The notes: generated from the letters alone by a model not told the origin. A DNA stretch of 64,000 nt from Polaromonas sp. CG_9.7 (GCF_015752205.1 NZ_JADOVG010000008.1:1-64000), one strand, 5' to 3'. Counted from the stretch's first letter, positions 25,615 to 35,932 are shown. Made by a program: numbers and translations.

Positions 25615-27945
25615 TCATGCGTTCGGCACTCGCCCTGGTCCCAGCGTAAAAAAGAACGCCGCCCCTTCGTTCAACGTGCTTTCGGCCCACACACGGCCTT
25701 CGTGGCGCTCAATGATGCGTTTGACGGTGGCCAGACCAATGCCCGTTCCCGGGAATTCCTCCGGCGAATGCAAGCGCTCGAAGGTACCGAACAGCTTGGG
25801 GGCGAAAGCCATGTCGAATCCCGCGCCGTTGTCTTTGACAAAAAAGACGAGGTTGCCGTCGAAATCCGGCACGCCGCCGACTTCGATGCGTGCCAGTGGT
25901 TCCCGGGATGTGAACTTCCAGGCGTTGCCCAGCAGGTTTTCAAAAACAACCGACAGCAATCTTGCGTCGCCCTGCGCGCTCAGGCCGTCCTGAATTTGCA
26001 GCGCTGCCTGGCGCCCTGGCTCCCGCTCGTGGTGGTCGCGTCCGATGCGCCGGGCAATTTCCGAAAGATCGACATGCGCTGACTCGATCGGTTTGCGCGA
26101 TAGCTGGGCCAGGGTCAGCAAGCCTTCAATCAGATCGCCCATGTGCTTGACGCCCACCCCGATACGCTCCAGGTAATGCCGGCCTTTGGCGCTTACCTGG
26201 TCGCCATCGATTTTCACCACCAGCTGGCTGAAGGCATGGATGCTGCTCAGGGGCGTGCGCAGGTCATGCGAGACCGAATAAGCAAAGGATTCGAGTTCGT
26301 GGTTTGCCCGCTCCAGCTCGAAGGTGCGCAGCAGCACCCGCGCTTCGAGCCCGGTGTTCAGGCTGAGGATTTCTTGCTGCTGCTGCCGGCGCTCGGTGAT
26401 GTCGCGCCCGACCGCCACCCAATGGGTGAACTTGCCGGACTTGTCGGCAATGGGCGTGATGTCGGTTTCCAGCCAGCGCTCGCTGCCGTCCTTGGTGCAG
26501 ATGATGATTTCGGCGCGGACCGGCTCCCACCGGGCCATGGCGGCGCGAATGCGGTCCATCTCGGGCCGCTGGGTGTCGGTCCCCCACAGCAGCCCGGAGG
26601 CATGGCCGTGCATTTCAGCGTTGCTGTAGCCAGTCTGGCGCTCGAAGGCGTCGTTGACAAACACGATGCGCCGGCCGCCTTTTTCCAAAGGGACGGCTTC
26701 GGTGATGATGACGATGTCGTTCAGGCGCGACACCGCCGTCTGCAGCAGCCGCAGTTGCGACTGTTCTGCGCGCTGCTGGGTGATGTCCTGAAAATAAATC
26801 GCCAGCCCGTCCTGGGTGGGGTAGACGTGAAACCGGATGAACAGGTTCAGCGGCGCGTAAAAGGCTTCGAAGCGCGTTGTACGCTGATTCTGCAGGGCCA
26901 GGCGGCATTCGCGCTCCGTGCATGTGCCCAGGGATTCGGGAAACTCCTGCCATAGGATTTTTCCCAAGATATCTTCGCGCCGGCGTTGAAGCATGCGCTC
27001 GGCCTGGCCATTGAAAAAGGTGACCTTCCAGTCCTTGTCGAGCAGGCAAAAGCCATCGGTGATGCTTTCCAGTGTGGCGGTGAGCTGCGCCTCCAGGGAA
27101 AGCGCGCGCGCCTCGGCCTCCTTTTGCTGCGAAATGTCCTGGAACGCGCCCTGAAGGCGAACGATTGTTCCGCTGGCATCGCGTACCGCTTCGCCCATCG
27201 AACGCACCCAGATGCGCCGACCCGTGGCCGTGCGCTTGGGCAATACAAATTCATAGGGAATGCCGTTTTCAGCACAGTTTTTCACATGGCGTGTCACCAG
27301 CAGCTGATGCTCGGGGAAAAAGTAACCGATGCCCTCGTCCAGCGTGGGCGTGTAGCCCGGTGCGACATCGTGGATCAGGCAGTTCTCGTCCGACCAGGTC
27401 AGCGTGCGCTCCGGCAGGTCAATGGTCCATCCGCCCAGGCGCGCCACCCTGCCGGCAACCCGGCCCATGTAGAGATTTTTGTCCAGCAACTCGGCGTGCT
27501 GCCTGAGGTCGTCAATATCGGTCAGTGTGCCCACCCAGCCGACGGGACGGCCGGCCGCGTCGCGCTGCGGGACCGCGCGGCCGAGCATCCAGCGGTAGAT
27601 GCCGTCAACCCGGCGCAGCCGGCACTCCGCCTCGAAGGCTTCGTGGCTGACAAGCGCCTGGGTCCATTGAGCAGCGACCGGCGCGCAATCATCAGGATGG
27701 ATGGACCGGCTCCACCCGTGGACCAGACTGTCTTGCAGGGACACGCCGGAATAGTCGAGCCAGCGCTGGTTGAAATAGGTGTGCTGGCCGTCAGGCTGCA
27801 TCATCCAGACTATCTGGGGCAAGGCATCTGCCAGCAGTCGAAACGCTGAGTCGCCCTGGGCTGAAGCGCTCGATGCAAGCTGGCCGCCGGCGGGTGCATG
27901 TACCTCGCCTGTCAGTTGAATCAGTTCGCTGCCTGCAATACTCAC
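25615..27945 (-). CDS. Multi-PAS sensor histidine kinase
   Basis: This 776-residue protein has four PAS/PAC sensory domains (about residues 35-150, 160-285, 290-395 and 400-530). A short coiled coil follows, then a HisKA domain with the phospho-acceptor in YSVSHDLRTPLSSIHAFS near residue 570 and a HATPase_c domain with N box (ENLLGNAWKFT), G1 (DNGAGFD) and G2 (GTGIGLA). There are no membrane helices, so it is likely a cytoplasmic kinase sensing redox, light or small ligands. No response regulator is adjacent: it is an orphan kinase. Confidence 0.9.
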   Translation of the reverse strand: MSIAGSELIQLTGEVHAPAGGQLASSASAQGDSAFRLLADALPQIVWMMQPDGQHTYFNQRWLDYSGVSLQDSLVHGWSRSIHPDDCAPVAAQWTQALVSHEAFEAECRLRRVDGIYRWMLGRAVPQRDAAGRPVGWVGTLTDIDDLRQHAELLDKNLYMGRVAGRVARLGGWTIDLPERTLTWSDENCLIHDVAPGYTPTLDEGIGYFFPEHQLLVTRHVKNCAENGIPYEFVLPKRTATGRRIWVRSMGEAVRDASGTIVRLQGAFQDISQQKEAEARALSLEAQLTATLESITDGFCLLDKDWKVTFFNGQAERMLQRRREDILGKILWQEFPESLGTCTERECRLALQNQRTTRFEAFYAPLNLFIRFHVYPTQDGLAIYFQDITQQRAEQSQLRLLQTAVSRLNDIVIITEAVPLEKGGRRIVFVNDAFERQTGYSNAEMHGHASGLLWGTDTQRPEMDRIRAAMARWEPVRAEIIICTKDGSERWLETDITPIADKSGKFTHWVAVGRDITERRQQQQEILSLNTGLEARVLLRTFELERANHELESFAYSVSHDLRTPLSSIHAFSQLVVKIDGDQVSAKGRHYLERIGVGVKHMGDLIEGLLTLAQLSRKPIESAHVDLSEIARRIGRDHHEREPGRQAALQIQDGLSAQGDARLLSVVFENLLGNAWKFTSREPLARIEVGGVPDFDGNLVFFVKDNGAGFDMAFAPKLFGTFERLHSPEEFPGTGIGLATVKRIIERHEGRVWAESTLNEGAAFFFTLGPGRVPNA

Positions 27946-28182
27946 GCGGTTTCCTTGGTTGCTGTGTTGCGCAACCTACGGATGCACAGGCAGGGCTCAA
28001 ACGGCTTGCGGGCTTGTATCGGACCTGACATAAAGTATTGTGGGGCATTGCGCTTCGTGTGAAACTCTGGGTCACAAGCGTGCACACATCTGGAAAAACT
28101 CCGAATTTCAACAAGTTGCCTGGCTGAGCAGACCAAGTGCCGGCAGTTGAATGACAGCTCTGACCACCGAAGGGAAACCGTC

Positions 28183-28839
28183 ATGCCCCGCCCCCTTACC
28201 GCGCGCGATGCCCATCCGTCGGGAAATCGCCGAACCTTGATCGTCACGGGTGCCGCCGCTCTGGCGGCGGCGATGGCGCCCACCGGCTTTGGCTTGGCGC
28301 AGAGTCGCCAGTTGCAGCCGACGCCGGGCCAGACCGAAGGACCGTTCTACCCGGTGGCACTGCCCGCTGACACCGACTTTGACCTGCTGCGCAACGGAAA
28401 AGCCAGCTACTCGCGCGGCCAGGCGGCCTGGGTGGAAGGCACAGTGCTGGACACGGCGGGCAGGCCGGTATCCGGCGCAATGGTGGAAATCTGGCAGTGC
28501 GACCAGGCAGGCCACTACCACCACCCCGGCGACGGCGGCCGGGCCGACCCGGCGTTCCAGGGCTTTGGCCGCGTGACGGTAGACAGCGACGGGCGTTACC
28601 GCTTTCGAACGCTGCGTCCGGCAGCGTACAGCGGGCGCACGCCGCATATCCATGTCAAGGTGCGGCTGGAGCGGCGCGAACTGCTGACCACACAACTCTA
28701 TGTGGCAGACGACGCGGGCAATGAACGGGACTTTCTCTGGCGGCGGCTGAATGCGCAAGATCGTGCCGCGCTGACCGTGCCCTTTGTGCCCGGGGCCGAT
28801 GGCTTGAGGGCGCACTTTCCGATCATCGTGCAGGCCTGA
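28183..28839 (+). CDS. Exported intradiol ring-cleavage dioxygenase-like protein
   Basis: This 218-residue protein has an N-terminal signal with arginines before a hydrophobic core (NRRTLIVTGAAALAAAMAP; possible Tat export). The protocatechuate 3,4-dioxygenase beta-like fold follows: TEGPFYP, a carboxypeptidase-like strand region (VEGTVLDTAGRPVSGAMVEIWQCD), HYHHPGD, and GRTPHIHVKV, which supplies the non-heme iron His/Tyr ligands. Such secreted forms occur in bacteria and their substrates are often unknown; catechols are expected. The ATG at 28183 has an AAGGGA site; an ATG 36 bp upstream is possible. Confidence 0.82.
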   Translation: MPRPLTARDAHPSGNRRTLIVTGAAALAAAMAPTGFGLAQSRQLQPTPGQTEGPFYPVALPADTDFDLLRNGKASYSRGQAAWVEGTVLDTAGRPVSGAMVEIWQCDQAGHYHHPGDGGRADPAFQGFGRVTVDSDGRYRFRTLRPAAYSGRTPHIHVKVRLERRELLTTQLYVADDAGNERDFLWRRLNAQDRAALTVPFVPGADGLRAHFPIIVQA

Positions 28840-28911
28840 AGTCCCGCCCCGACACCGCCCATGCGGCGGGCTGCCGGGCGGGCTTGGCACGCGTGCGCTA
28901 AGCTGCGCGCC

Positions 28912-29916
28912 ATGGATTCACTGACTCAAATAGCACTCGGTTCGGCCTTGAGTGTCGCCGTCATGGGGCGGCGCACTGCCGTCTGGAAGGCTGCGCTCTG
29001 GGGTGCCGTGGCCGGCACCTTGCCCGACCTGGACGCCTTTATCGACCAGGGCAATGCTGTTTTGAACATGACGCGCCACCGCGCCGAAAGCCACTCGCTG
29101 CTGTTTTTGACGCTGGCAGCGCCGCTGCTGGCCTGGGGTGTCAGCCGGCTGCACGGCGAGACGGCATTGTTCAGGCGCTGGTGTCTGGCGCTGTGGCTGG
29201 CGCTGTTCACGCATCCGCTGCTCGACACCCTGACGGTGTATGGCACGCAGTTGCTCCAGCCCTTCAGCGACTATCCGTTTGCAGTAGGCAGCATTTTCAT
29301 CATCGACCCGCTTTACACCGTGCCGCTGATCGTCGGCGTGGTGGCGGCCTTGCGCCTGAAAAGCCGGCGCGGCCTGCGCGGGAACATGGCCGGCCTGGTG
29401 GTGAGCACGCTGTATCTGGGCTGGAGCATCGGGGCGCAGCAGCAGGCCACGCAGGTCGCGCGCACTTCGCTTCAGGCCGAAGGCATTGCCGCCAGCGGGC
29501 TGCTGGTCACGCCCGCGCCGTTCAACACGCTGCTCTGGCGGCTGGTGGCGACCACGCCCACGCAGTATTTCGAAGGCCATTATTCGCTGCTGGACGATTC
29601 ACCGCGCATCCGCTGGAGCGCGCATGACCGGGGCGCAGCGCTCATGGAGCGCTATGGCCAGGAACCATCGGTCGCCCGCATGGCAGACTTCAGCCACGGG
29701 TTTTACCGCCTTTCGGAGTCCGGCGGCAACCTGTTTGTGACGGACCTGCGCATGGGCCAGGAACCGGCCTACACCTTCAATTTCAACCTGGGCAAGCCCG
29801 CTGACCTGGCAGCGGGCGGCACCGCACCGACGCTGGAAAGCCAGCGACCCGACCTGGCCACGGCGCTGCCCTGGCTGTGGCAGCGCATGTGGGGCAAGGC
29901 ATTGCCGCCGCCCTGA
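28912..29916 (+). CDS. YdjM/YbcI-like metal-dependent hydrolase (membrane)
   Basis: This 334-residue inner-membrane protein of the LexA-regulated YdjM/YfhO-type hydrolase family begins MDSLTQIALGSALSVAVMGR. It shows the metal-binding pattern GTLPDLDAFI, HRAESHSL and FTHPLLD. Five hydrophobic segments span residues 5-200, and the C-terminal 130 residues are soluble. The family is predicted to be phospholipase C-like; activity is unproven. The start was chosen at 28912 because the family N-terminus is exactly there. Confidence 0.8.
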   Translation: MDSLTQIALGSALSVAVMGRRTAVWKAALWGAVAGTLPDLDAFIDQGNAVLNMTRHRAESHSLLFLTLAAPLLAWGVSRLHGETALFRRWCLALWLALFTHPLLDTLTVYGTQLLQPFSDYPFAVGSIFIIDPLYTVPLIVGVVAALRLKSRRGLRGNMAGLVVSTLYLGWSIGAQQQATQVARTSLQAEGIAASGLLVTPAPFNTLLWRLVATTPTQYFEGHYSLLDDSPRIRWSAHDRGAALMERYGQEPSVARMADFSHGFYRLSESGGNLFVTDLRMGQEPAYTFNFNLGKPADLAAGGTAPTLESQRPDLATALPWLWQRMWGKALPPP

Positions 29917-29979
29917 CCACCCGCCACAAACGGAATTGACAGTCGGTCCAAAAGAACCGCCTTCGGCTCCGCGCAGCGC

Positions 29980-31047
29980 TCAGGTATTTTCTTGCAGCGC
30001 TGACATCATCTGCTTGCGCCGGTATTCGCCCTGGCGCTCCAGCATCCACCCGGGGTACTCGGCCGCCAGCGCGCTGGCATCGCCTATCAGGCGCAACTCG
30101 TCCGGGCCAAGCATCACATCGGTGGCAGCAAGGTTGTCGGCCAGCTGCTCGGGCCGCTTGGCGCCGACGATGACGCTGGTGACCTGCGGCTGGTGCAGCA
30201 GCCAGGCCAGCGCCACGCGGGCCACCGACACGCCTTTGGCTTCGGCGATCGGACGCATGGCGTCGATGCAGTCCCAGGCCTTGGCCTTGTTGACCGGCGG
30301 AAAGTCAAAGGCGATGCGGCGGCTGCCTTCCTCGGCCTGGCCTTGCTGGCCCGGCGAATCGCGGCTGTACTTGCCGCTTAAAAAACCGCCCGCCAGCGGG
30401 CTCCAGACCATCAGCCCGACGCCTTCGCTTTTGAGCATCGGGACGAGTTCGCGCTCCAGGTCGCGTCCGGCCACGCTGTAATACGCCTGCAGCGATTCAA
30501 AGCGTGCCAGCCCCAGGCGCTCCGATATGCCCAGCGCCTTCATGATCTGCCAGGCGGCCCAGTTGGACACGCCGATGTAGCGCACATGGCCGTGGCGCAC
30601 CAGCTGGTCCAGGGCGCGCAGGGTTTCATCCATCGGCGTCGCAGGGTCGAAGCCGTGAACCTGGTAGAGGTCGATGTGGTCGAGCTGCAGACGCTTGAGG
30701 CTGGCCTTGACGCCGTCGAGGATGTGGCTGCGGGTGAGACCCCGGCCATTCGGCCCTTCGCCGGTCTGGCCAAACACCTTGGTCGCCACCACCACGTTGT
30801 CACGCGGAATCTTGAGGTTTTTCAGCGCCTGGCCGGTGATCTCTTCGGAGACACCTTCCGAATACACATCAGCGGTGTCGATGAAATTGATTCCGGCATC
30901 GACCGCCTGGCCAATCAGCGCTTCAGCGTCGTTTTGTTGCAGCGCGCCGATCTGGCGCCACATGCCTTCTGAGCCACCAAAGGTCATGGTGCCCAGGCAC
31001 AGTTCGGAAACGAAAAGGCCGGTGCGGCCCAGGGGGTTGTAACGCAT
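29980..31047 (-). CDS. Aldo/keto reductase
   Basis: This 355-residue NADPH-dependent oxidoreductase is a TIM barrel of the AKR superfamily. The catalytic tetrad parts are visible as NFIDTADVYSEG (Asp, Tyr), VVVATKVFG (Lys) and DLYQVHGFDP (His). The cofactor-binding C-terminal part is VIVGAKRPEQLADNL. It resembles the YajO/IolS-like branch; substrate is unknown. It lies 257 bp downstream of glxR on the same strand. The gap at 31048-31303 has no gene. Confidence 0.88.
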   Translation of the reverse strand: MRYNPLGRTGLFVSELCLGTMTFGGSEGMWRQIGALQQNDAEALIGQAVDAGINFIDTADVYSEGVSEEITGQALKNLKIPRDNVVVATKVFGQTGEGPNGRGLTRSHILDGVKASLKRLQLDHIDLYQVHGFDPATPMDETLRALDQLVRHGHVRYIGVSNWAAWQIMKALGISERLGLARFESLQAYYSVAGRDLERELVPMLKSEGVGLMVWSPLAGGFLSGKYSRDSPGQQGQAEEGSRRIAFDFPPVNKAKAWDCIDAMRPIAEAKGVSVARVALAWLLHQPQVTSVIVGAKRPEQLADNLAATDVMLGPDELRLIGDASALAAEYPGWMLERQGEYRRKQMMSALQENT

Positions 31048-31303
31048 GTCGATAAAACTCCGGTACGGTGGATGGCCGGGCGCCCGGCCCGGTGCAGGCC
31101 TGCCAGCATAAGCGCGCCGGGCCGATGCCGCAGGCGCCGGGAAAAGGCTGACCAGGGGCTGTGGCTTTGCCTCGCCTGCGGCGCCAACCGGCTCACGATA
31201 ATTTTTTTAATGAAAAATACCGATTGCGCACGAATGCATTGCGTTTTCAGCTATCAATTCATGAGTAAAACATCAACCTGCGTCGTCACCCTTCCCGCAA
31301 AGC

Positions 31304-32209
31304 TCAAGCCGCTTTCTGGCCGATCTCGAAATTGGCCATCATCTCCAGCGCCCTGACCATGGCCGAATGGTCCCAGGCCTTGCCGCCATGGGCGACGCAG
31401 GAATTGAACAGCTCTTGCGCCATCGCGGTGTTGGGCAGGGCCACCCCCAGCGCGCGGGCACTGGACAGCGCCAGGTTCAAATCCTTATGGTGCAGCTCGA
31501 TGCGAAAGCCCGGATCGAAGGTGCGCTTGACCATGCGCTCGCCATGCACTTCCAGAATTTTCGAGGAAGCAAATCCGCCCATCAGCGCCTGGCGCACCCG
31601 CGCCGGGTCGGCACCCGCCTTGGCCGCAAACAGCAGCGCCTCGGCCACCGCCTCGATGTTCAGCGCGACGATGATCTGGTTGGCCACCTTGGCGGTCTGG
31701 CCGTCGCCGTTGCCGCCGACGAGCGTGATGTTCTTGCCCATCAGCTCGAACAGCGGCTTGATGCGCTCGAACGTCGCTTCCGGGCCGCCGACCATGATCG
31801 ACAGCGTGGCGTTCCTGGCGCCGACTTCGCCGCCCGACACCGGGGCGTCGAGGTAGTCGCAGCCCAGCACGTTGATTTTTTGGGCAAACGTCTTGGTGGC
31901 AATGGGCGAGATGGAGCTCATGTCCACCACCACCTTGCCGGCTGTCAGCCCGGCGGCGATGCCTTTTTCGGAGAACAGCGCAGCCTCCACATCGGGCGTG
32001 TCGGGCACCATCAGGATGATGACGTCAGCCCTCTCGGCCACGCCGCGCGCGCTCAGGCACTGGGTGGCGCTGCTGCTGGCGATCGATCCCGGCGTTTTGC
32101 CGCGTGTGTAGACAAACAGCTGGTGGCCGGCCTGGATCAGTTGGCTGGCCATGGGCGCGCCCATGATGCCCAGGCCGACGAAACCGATTTTCAGGGGGTG
32201 TGAAGTCAT
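31304..32209 (-). CDS. glxR: 2-hydroxy-3-oxopropionate (tartronate semialdehyde) reductase
   Basis: This 301-residue beta-hydroxyacid dehydrogenase reduces tartronate semialdehyde to D-glycerate with NAD(P)H. It has the Rossmann motif GFVGLGIMGAPMA at the N-terminus, the substrate motif DAPVSGGEVGARN near residue 120, and the catalytic lysine in GDGQTAKVANQIIVALN near 170. It is the third gene of gcl-hyi-glxR (36 bp after hyi), which identifies it among its paralogues. Confidence 0.93.
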   Translation of the reverse strand: MTSHPLKIGFVGLGIMGAPMASQLIQAGHQLFVYTRGKTPGSIASSSATQCLSARGVAERADVIILMVPDTPDVEAALFSEKGIAAGLTAGKVVVDMSSISPIATKTFAQKINVLGCDYLDAPVSGGEVGARNATLSIMVGGPEATFERIKPLFELMGKNITLVGGNGDGQTAKVANQIIVALNIEAVAEALLFAAKAGADPARVRQALMGGFASSKILEVHGERMVKRTFDPGFRIELHHKDLNLALSSARALGVALPNTAMAQELFNSCVAHGGKAWDHSAMVRALEMMANFEIGQKAA

Positions 32210-32245
32210 GAGGAGTTTTCCTGGTTTTTTAAACTATTCAGGGGC

Positions 32246-33025
32246 TTACAGCGCCAGCCGCTGGCGCCAGTCCAGACCCGCCTCGGTGGTGGTGGCGGGC
32301 TTGTATTCGCAGCCGATCCAGCCGTCGTAGCCGATGCGGTCCAGGTGCGCGAACAGGAAGGCGTAGTTGATCTCGCCCGTGCCCGGCTCGTGGCGCCCCG
32401 GGTTGTCGGCCAGCTGGATGTGGCCGATGCGCGGCAAATGCGTGTGCATCGTCGCGGCCAGCTCGCCCTCCATGCGCTGGGCGTGGTAAATGTCGTACTG
32501 AACAAAGGCGTTGTCGGCGCCGACCTCTTCCAGGATCGCCACCGCCTGCGCCGTGCGGCACAGGTAGAAGCCCGGGATGTCGAAGGTGTTGACCGGCTCG
32601 ATCAACAGGCGCAGGCCGGCCTTCTTCAATTCTGCGGCGGCAAAGCGCAGGTTCTCGACCACCGTCTGGCGCAGCACGTCGTCGGCAACGCCGGCCGGGG
32701 CCTTGCCGACCAGGCAATTGAGCTGCTTCACGCCCAGCGCCTGGGCGTAGAGGATGGCCTTGGCCACGCCTTCGCGGAATTCCGCCACCCGCTCAGGCAG
32801 GCAGGCGATGCCGCGCTCGCCGGCTTCCCAGTCACCGGCGGGCAGGTTGTGCAACACCAGTGTCAAGTGATGGGCCTCCAGGCGCTGGCGGATTTCTTCG
32901 GCCGGCCAGGCATACGGAAACAAAAATTCCACGGCTTTGAAGCCTGCTTGGGCAGCTTTGTCAAAGCGTTCCAGAAACGGCACTTCCGTGAAGAGCATGG
33001 TGAGGTTGGCAGCAAAACGCGGCAT
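32246..33025 (-). CDS. hyi: Hydroxypyruvate isomerase
   Basis: This 259-residue TIM-barrel isomerase interconverts hydroxypyruvate and tartronate semialdehyde. Family features include MPRFAANLTMLFTEVPFLER at the start, LLIEPVNTFDIPGFYL (metal-binding Glu), QYDIYHAQRMEG, and GHIQLADNPGRHEPGTGEIN. An AAGGAA site precedes the ATG at 33025; the 17 upstream residues were rejected. It lies 43 bp after gcl. Confidence 0.93.
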   Translation of the reverse strand: MPRFAANLTMLFTEVPFLERFDKAAQAGFKAVEFLFPYAWPAEEIRQRLEAHHLTLVLHNLPAGDWEAGERGIACLPERVAEFREGVAKAILYAQALGVKQLNCLVGKAPAGVADDVLRQTVVENLRFAAAELKKAGLRLLIEPVNTFDIPGFYLCRTAQAVAILEEVGADNAFVQYDIYHAQRMEGELAATMHTHLPRIGHIQLADNPGRHEPGTGEINYAFLFAHLDRIGYDGWIGCEYKPATTTEAGLDWRQRLAL

Positions 33026-33068
33026 GTCTGTTTCCTTGAAGTTATGGGTGTGCGGGGTGGCACCGCGA

Positions 33069-34865
33069 CTATTCAAGCAAGCCGGCCAATTCCAGGCCCT
33101 TGAGCCCTTCGGGATGGCGGCAGTCGATGTCCTCGAACTCGTTGACGTTGTTGATCTCGGTGCCCATGGCGATGTTGGTGACTTTCTCCAGGATGATCTC
33201 GACCACCACCGGCACCCGGTGCTCGGCGGCCATCACCCGCGCCTGCCGCAGCGCTGCCTCGATGTGGGCCGGGTCCTTGACGCGCAGCGCCTTGCAGCCC
33301 AGGCCTTCGACCACGGCCACATGGTCCACGCCGTAGCTGCGCAGCTTGTCGTCCGAGTCGGGCACATTGATGTTGTCAAACGCCAGCTGCACGCAAAAGT
33401 CCATGTCAAAGCCGCGCTGGCTCTGGCGGATCAAGCCCAGGTAGGAGTTGTTGACCAGCACATGCACATAGGGCAGCTTGAACTGCGCGCCGACGGCGAG
33501 CTCTTCGAGCAGGAACTGGAAGTCGTAGTCGCCGGTGATGGCCACCACCGTGCGCGTCGGGTCGGCCGCCACCACGCCAAGCGCTGCCGGCATCGACCAG
33601 CCCAGCGGGCCGGCCTGGCCGCAGTTGATCCACTGGCGCGGGCCGAAGATGTTCAGGAACTGGCCGGCCGCAATCTGGCTCAGGCCGATGTTGCTGACAT
33701 ACACCGTGTCGCGCGGGAAGACCTTGTTCATTTCCTCGTACACGCGCTGCGGCTTGATCGGAATGTTGTCGTAATGGGTCTTGCGGTGCATCAGCCGCTT
33801 GCGTTCGGCGCAGCGGGCGGCCCAGTCGGCGCGGCTGGCCATCTGGCCCGCTGCTTTGCGTTCCCGGGCGACCTCGACGAACAGCTGCAGGGCCGCCTTG
33901 GCGTCCGAGACGATGCCCAGCTCGGGCGTGAAGACGCGGCCGATCTGCGTCGGCTCGATGTCCACATGCACGAAGGTGCGGCCCTTGCAGTACACCTCGG
34001 TCGAGCCGGTGTGGCGGTTGGCCCAGCGGTTGCCGATGCCCAGCACAAAGTCGCTGGCCAGCATCGTCGCATTGCCGTAGCGGTGGCTGGTCTGCAGGCC
34101 GACCATGCCGGCCATCAGCGGATGGTCGTCGGGTATCGTGCCCCAGCCCATCAGCGTCGGAATCACCGGCACGCCGGTCAGCTCGGCAAACTCGACCAGC
34201 AAGTCAGACGCATCGGCATTGATGATGCCGCCGCCGGCGACGATCAAGGGCCGCTCGGCAGCAGCCAGCATGTCCAGCGCCTTGTCGATCTGCTTGCGCG
34301 TGGCAAACGGCTTGTACACCGGCAGCGGCTCGTAGGTGTCGATGTCGAACTCGATCTCGGCCATTTGCACGTCGAACGGCAAGTCGAGCAGCACCGGGCC
34401 GGGCCGGCCCGAGCGCATCAGGTGAAAGGCCTGCTGGAAGGCGCGGGGCAGCTGGCCGGGTTCGCGCACGATGTAGGACCATTTGGTCAGCGGCTTGGAA
34501 ATGCTTTCGATGTCGACCGCCTGGAAGTCTTCCTTGTACAGCCGGGCGCGCGGCGCCTGCCCGGTGATGCACAGGATCGGGCTGCTGTCGGCGCTGGCCG
34601 AGTACAGGCCAGTGACCATGTCGGTGCCGCCGGGGCCGGAGGTGCCGATGCACACGCCGATGTTGCCGGCCTTGGCGCGGGTGTAGCCCTCGGCCATGTG
34701 CGAGGCGCCTTCGACATGCCGCGCCAGGATATGGGCGATCGACTGGCGCTCGCGCATGGCCGCATACAGCGGGTTGATGGCCGCGCCCGGCACGCCGAAG
34801 GCCTGCGTCACGCCTTCTTTTTCCATCACCAGAACGGCGGCCATTGCGGCCTTCATTTTTGCCAT
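33069..34865 (-). CDS. gcl: Glyoxylate carboligase
   Basis: This 598-residue thiamine diphosphate and FAD enzyme joins two glyoxylates into tartronate semialdehyde with CO2 release. The N-terminal helix reads [13 protein letters not shown]: the usual catalytic Glu of this superfamily is replaced by Val, a hallmark of Gcl. The ThDP motif is [15 protein letters not shown]…[10 protein letters not shown]. It is the first gene of the operon, transcribed divergently from a LysR regulator 123 bp away. Confidence 0.97.
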   Translation of the reverse strand: MAKMKAAMAAVLVMEKEGVTQAFGVPGAAINPLYAAMRERQSIAHILARHVEGASHMAEGYTRAKAGNIGVCIGTSGPGGTDMVTGLYSASADSSPILCITGQAPRARLYKEDFQAVDIESISKPLTKWSYIVREPGQLPRAFQQAFHLMRSGRPGPVLLDLPFDVQMAEIEFDIDTYEPLPVYKPFATRKQIDKALDMLAAAERPLIVAGGGIINADASDLLVEFAELTGVPVIPTLMGWGTIPDDHPLMAGMVGLQTSHRYGNATMLASDFVLGIGNRWANRHTGSTEVYCKGRTFVHVDIEPTQIGRVFTPELGIVSDAKAALQLFVEVARERKAAGQMASRADWAARCAERKRLMHRKTHYDNIPIKPQRVYEEMNKVFPRDTVYVSNIGLSQIAAGQFLNIFGPRQWINCGQAGPLGWSMPAALGVVAADPTRTVVAITGDYDFQFLLEELAVGAQFKLPYVHVLVNNSYLGLIRQSQRGFDMDFCVQLAFDNINVPDSDDKLRSYGVDHVAVVEGLGCKALRVKDPAHIEAALRQARVMAAEHRVPVVVEIILEKVTNIAMGTEINNVNEFEDIDCRHPEGLKGLELAGLLE

Positions 34866-34941
34866 TGCTTGCTCCTTGTTGAGATGGCTCCATCATTCCT
34901 TTGACGTGTTCGGCTGTGAATCCCATTGCATCGATAAGACC

Positions 34942-34958
34942 TATTCCAATGTGGAATA
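34942..34958. promoter_or_regulatory. Probable LysR operator
   Basis: TATTCCA-ATG-TGGAATA is a perfect inverted repeat. It contains ATTCC-N5-GGAAT, which fits the T-N11-A LysR box. It sits 30 bp before the LysR gene and 77 bp before gcl, so it can serve both autoregulation and operon control. Confidence 0.6.
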
Positions 34959-34988
34959 AATAGGCAAAGCGGGTTTACAGTCAACGCC

Positions 34989-35897
34989 ATGGATCGCGTC
35001 ACCGGCATTGCACTTTTTATCCGCGTCGTCGAGACCGGCAGCTTCAGCAAGGCTGCCGCAGAGACCGGCATCACCCAGCCCACGGCCACCAAGGCGGTGG
35101 CCGCGATGGAGCAGCGCCTGGGCGCGCGGCTGCTGCACCGCTCGACACGCGGCGTGACGCTGACCGAGGTGGGCACGCTCTACTACGAAAAATGCAAATT
35201 GATTGCCCGCGAGATCGAGGAAGCCGACAACCTGGCCACGCTGCTGCAAAGCAAGGTCGGCGGCCACCTGCGCATCAGCACCTCGGTGGCATTTGGCCGG
35301 CGCGTGCTGACCCCGCTGGTGCTGCGCTACAGGCAGCAGCACCCCGACATCACGCTGGACTTGAGCTTTGACGACCGCTACGTGAACCTGGTCGAGCAAG
35401 GCGTTGACCTGGCCATCCGGATGGGGCCGATGGCCGACTCGACACTGGGCGCGCGCTACCTGGGCACCAATCCGTGGCTGATGGTGGCGGCGCCGTCCTA
35501 TTTGCTGGCGCGCGGCTCGCCGGGCAGCGCGGCCGACCTGGCCGCGCACGACTGCGTGGTGTACAGCAGCGTGCAGGGCGACGACCGCTGGAGCCTGGTC
35601 AGCCCGGCGGGCCAGAAACTGTCGGTACCGGTAAAAGGCCTGCTGCGCTCGAACAACCTGTCGGCAGTGCTGGCGGCCACGCGCGCCGGCATGGGGCTGG
35701 CCGTGCTGCCCTGGTACGTCGCACGCGAGTCGTTGGCCGATGGTGCGGTCTTGCCGGTGCTGGCCGACCACGGGCTGCCCGAGCAGGAAGTGCATGCCGT
35801 GTTTCCCTCGCCCAAGCTGGTGCCGCTGAAGGTGACGAGCTTCAGCGGATTTTTGCAGCAAGCGCTGGCGGGCGACTGGTGGCGTCAGGCGATGTGA
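34989..35897 (+). CDS. LysR family transcriptional regulator
   Basis: This 302-residue protein has an N-terminal winged helix (FIRVVETGSFSKAAAETGITQPTATKAVAAMEQRLG, residues 9-45) and a periplasmic-binding-like effector domain (residues 90-295). It belongs to the CrgA/DmlR-like branch. Divergent orientation to gcl-hyi-glxR and the shared palindrome suggest it controls glyoxylate use; the inducer is unknown. Confidence 0.88.
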   Translation: MDRVTGIALFIRVVETGSFSKAAAETGITQPTATKAVAAMEQRLGARLLHRSTRGVTLTEVGTLYYEKCKLIAREIEEADNLATLLQSKVGGHLRISTSVAFGRRVLTPLVLRYRQQHPDITLDLSFDDRYVNLVEQGVDLAIRMGPMADSTLGARYLGTNPWLMVAAPSYLLARGSPGSAADLAAHDCVVYSSVQGDDRWSLVSPAGQKLSVPVKGLLRSNNLSAVLAATRAGMGLAVLPWYVARESLADGAVLPVLADHGLPEQEVHAVFPSPKLVPLKVTSFSGFLQQALAGDWWRQAM

Positions 35898-35932
35898 CGC
35901 ACTTTGAAGTAGCTGAGCAGCTTAATTTTTAT

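Noticed and set aside
25615..27945. Hybrid kinase with receiver domain
   Set aside because: No receiver-domain Asp motifs follow the ATPase domain; the protein ends shortly after the G2 box.
32937..34904. 655-codon plus-strand open frame opposite gcl and hyi
   Set aside because: It is a high-GC antisense shadow; its His/Gln/Val-rich translation has no domain, while the minus strand encodes clear Gcl and Hyi.
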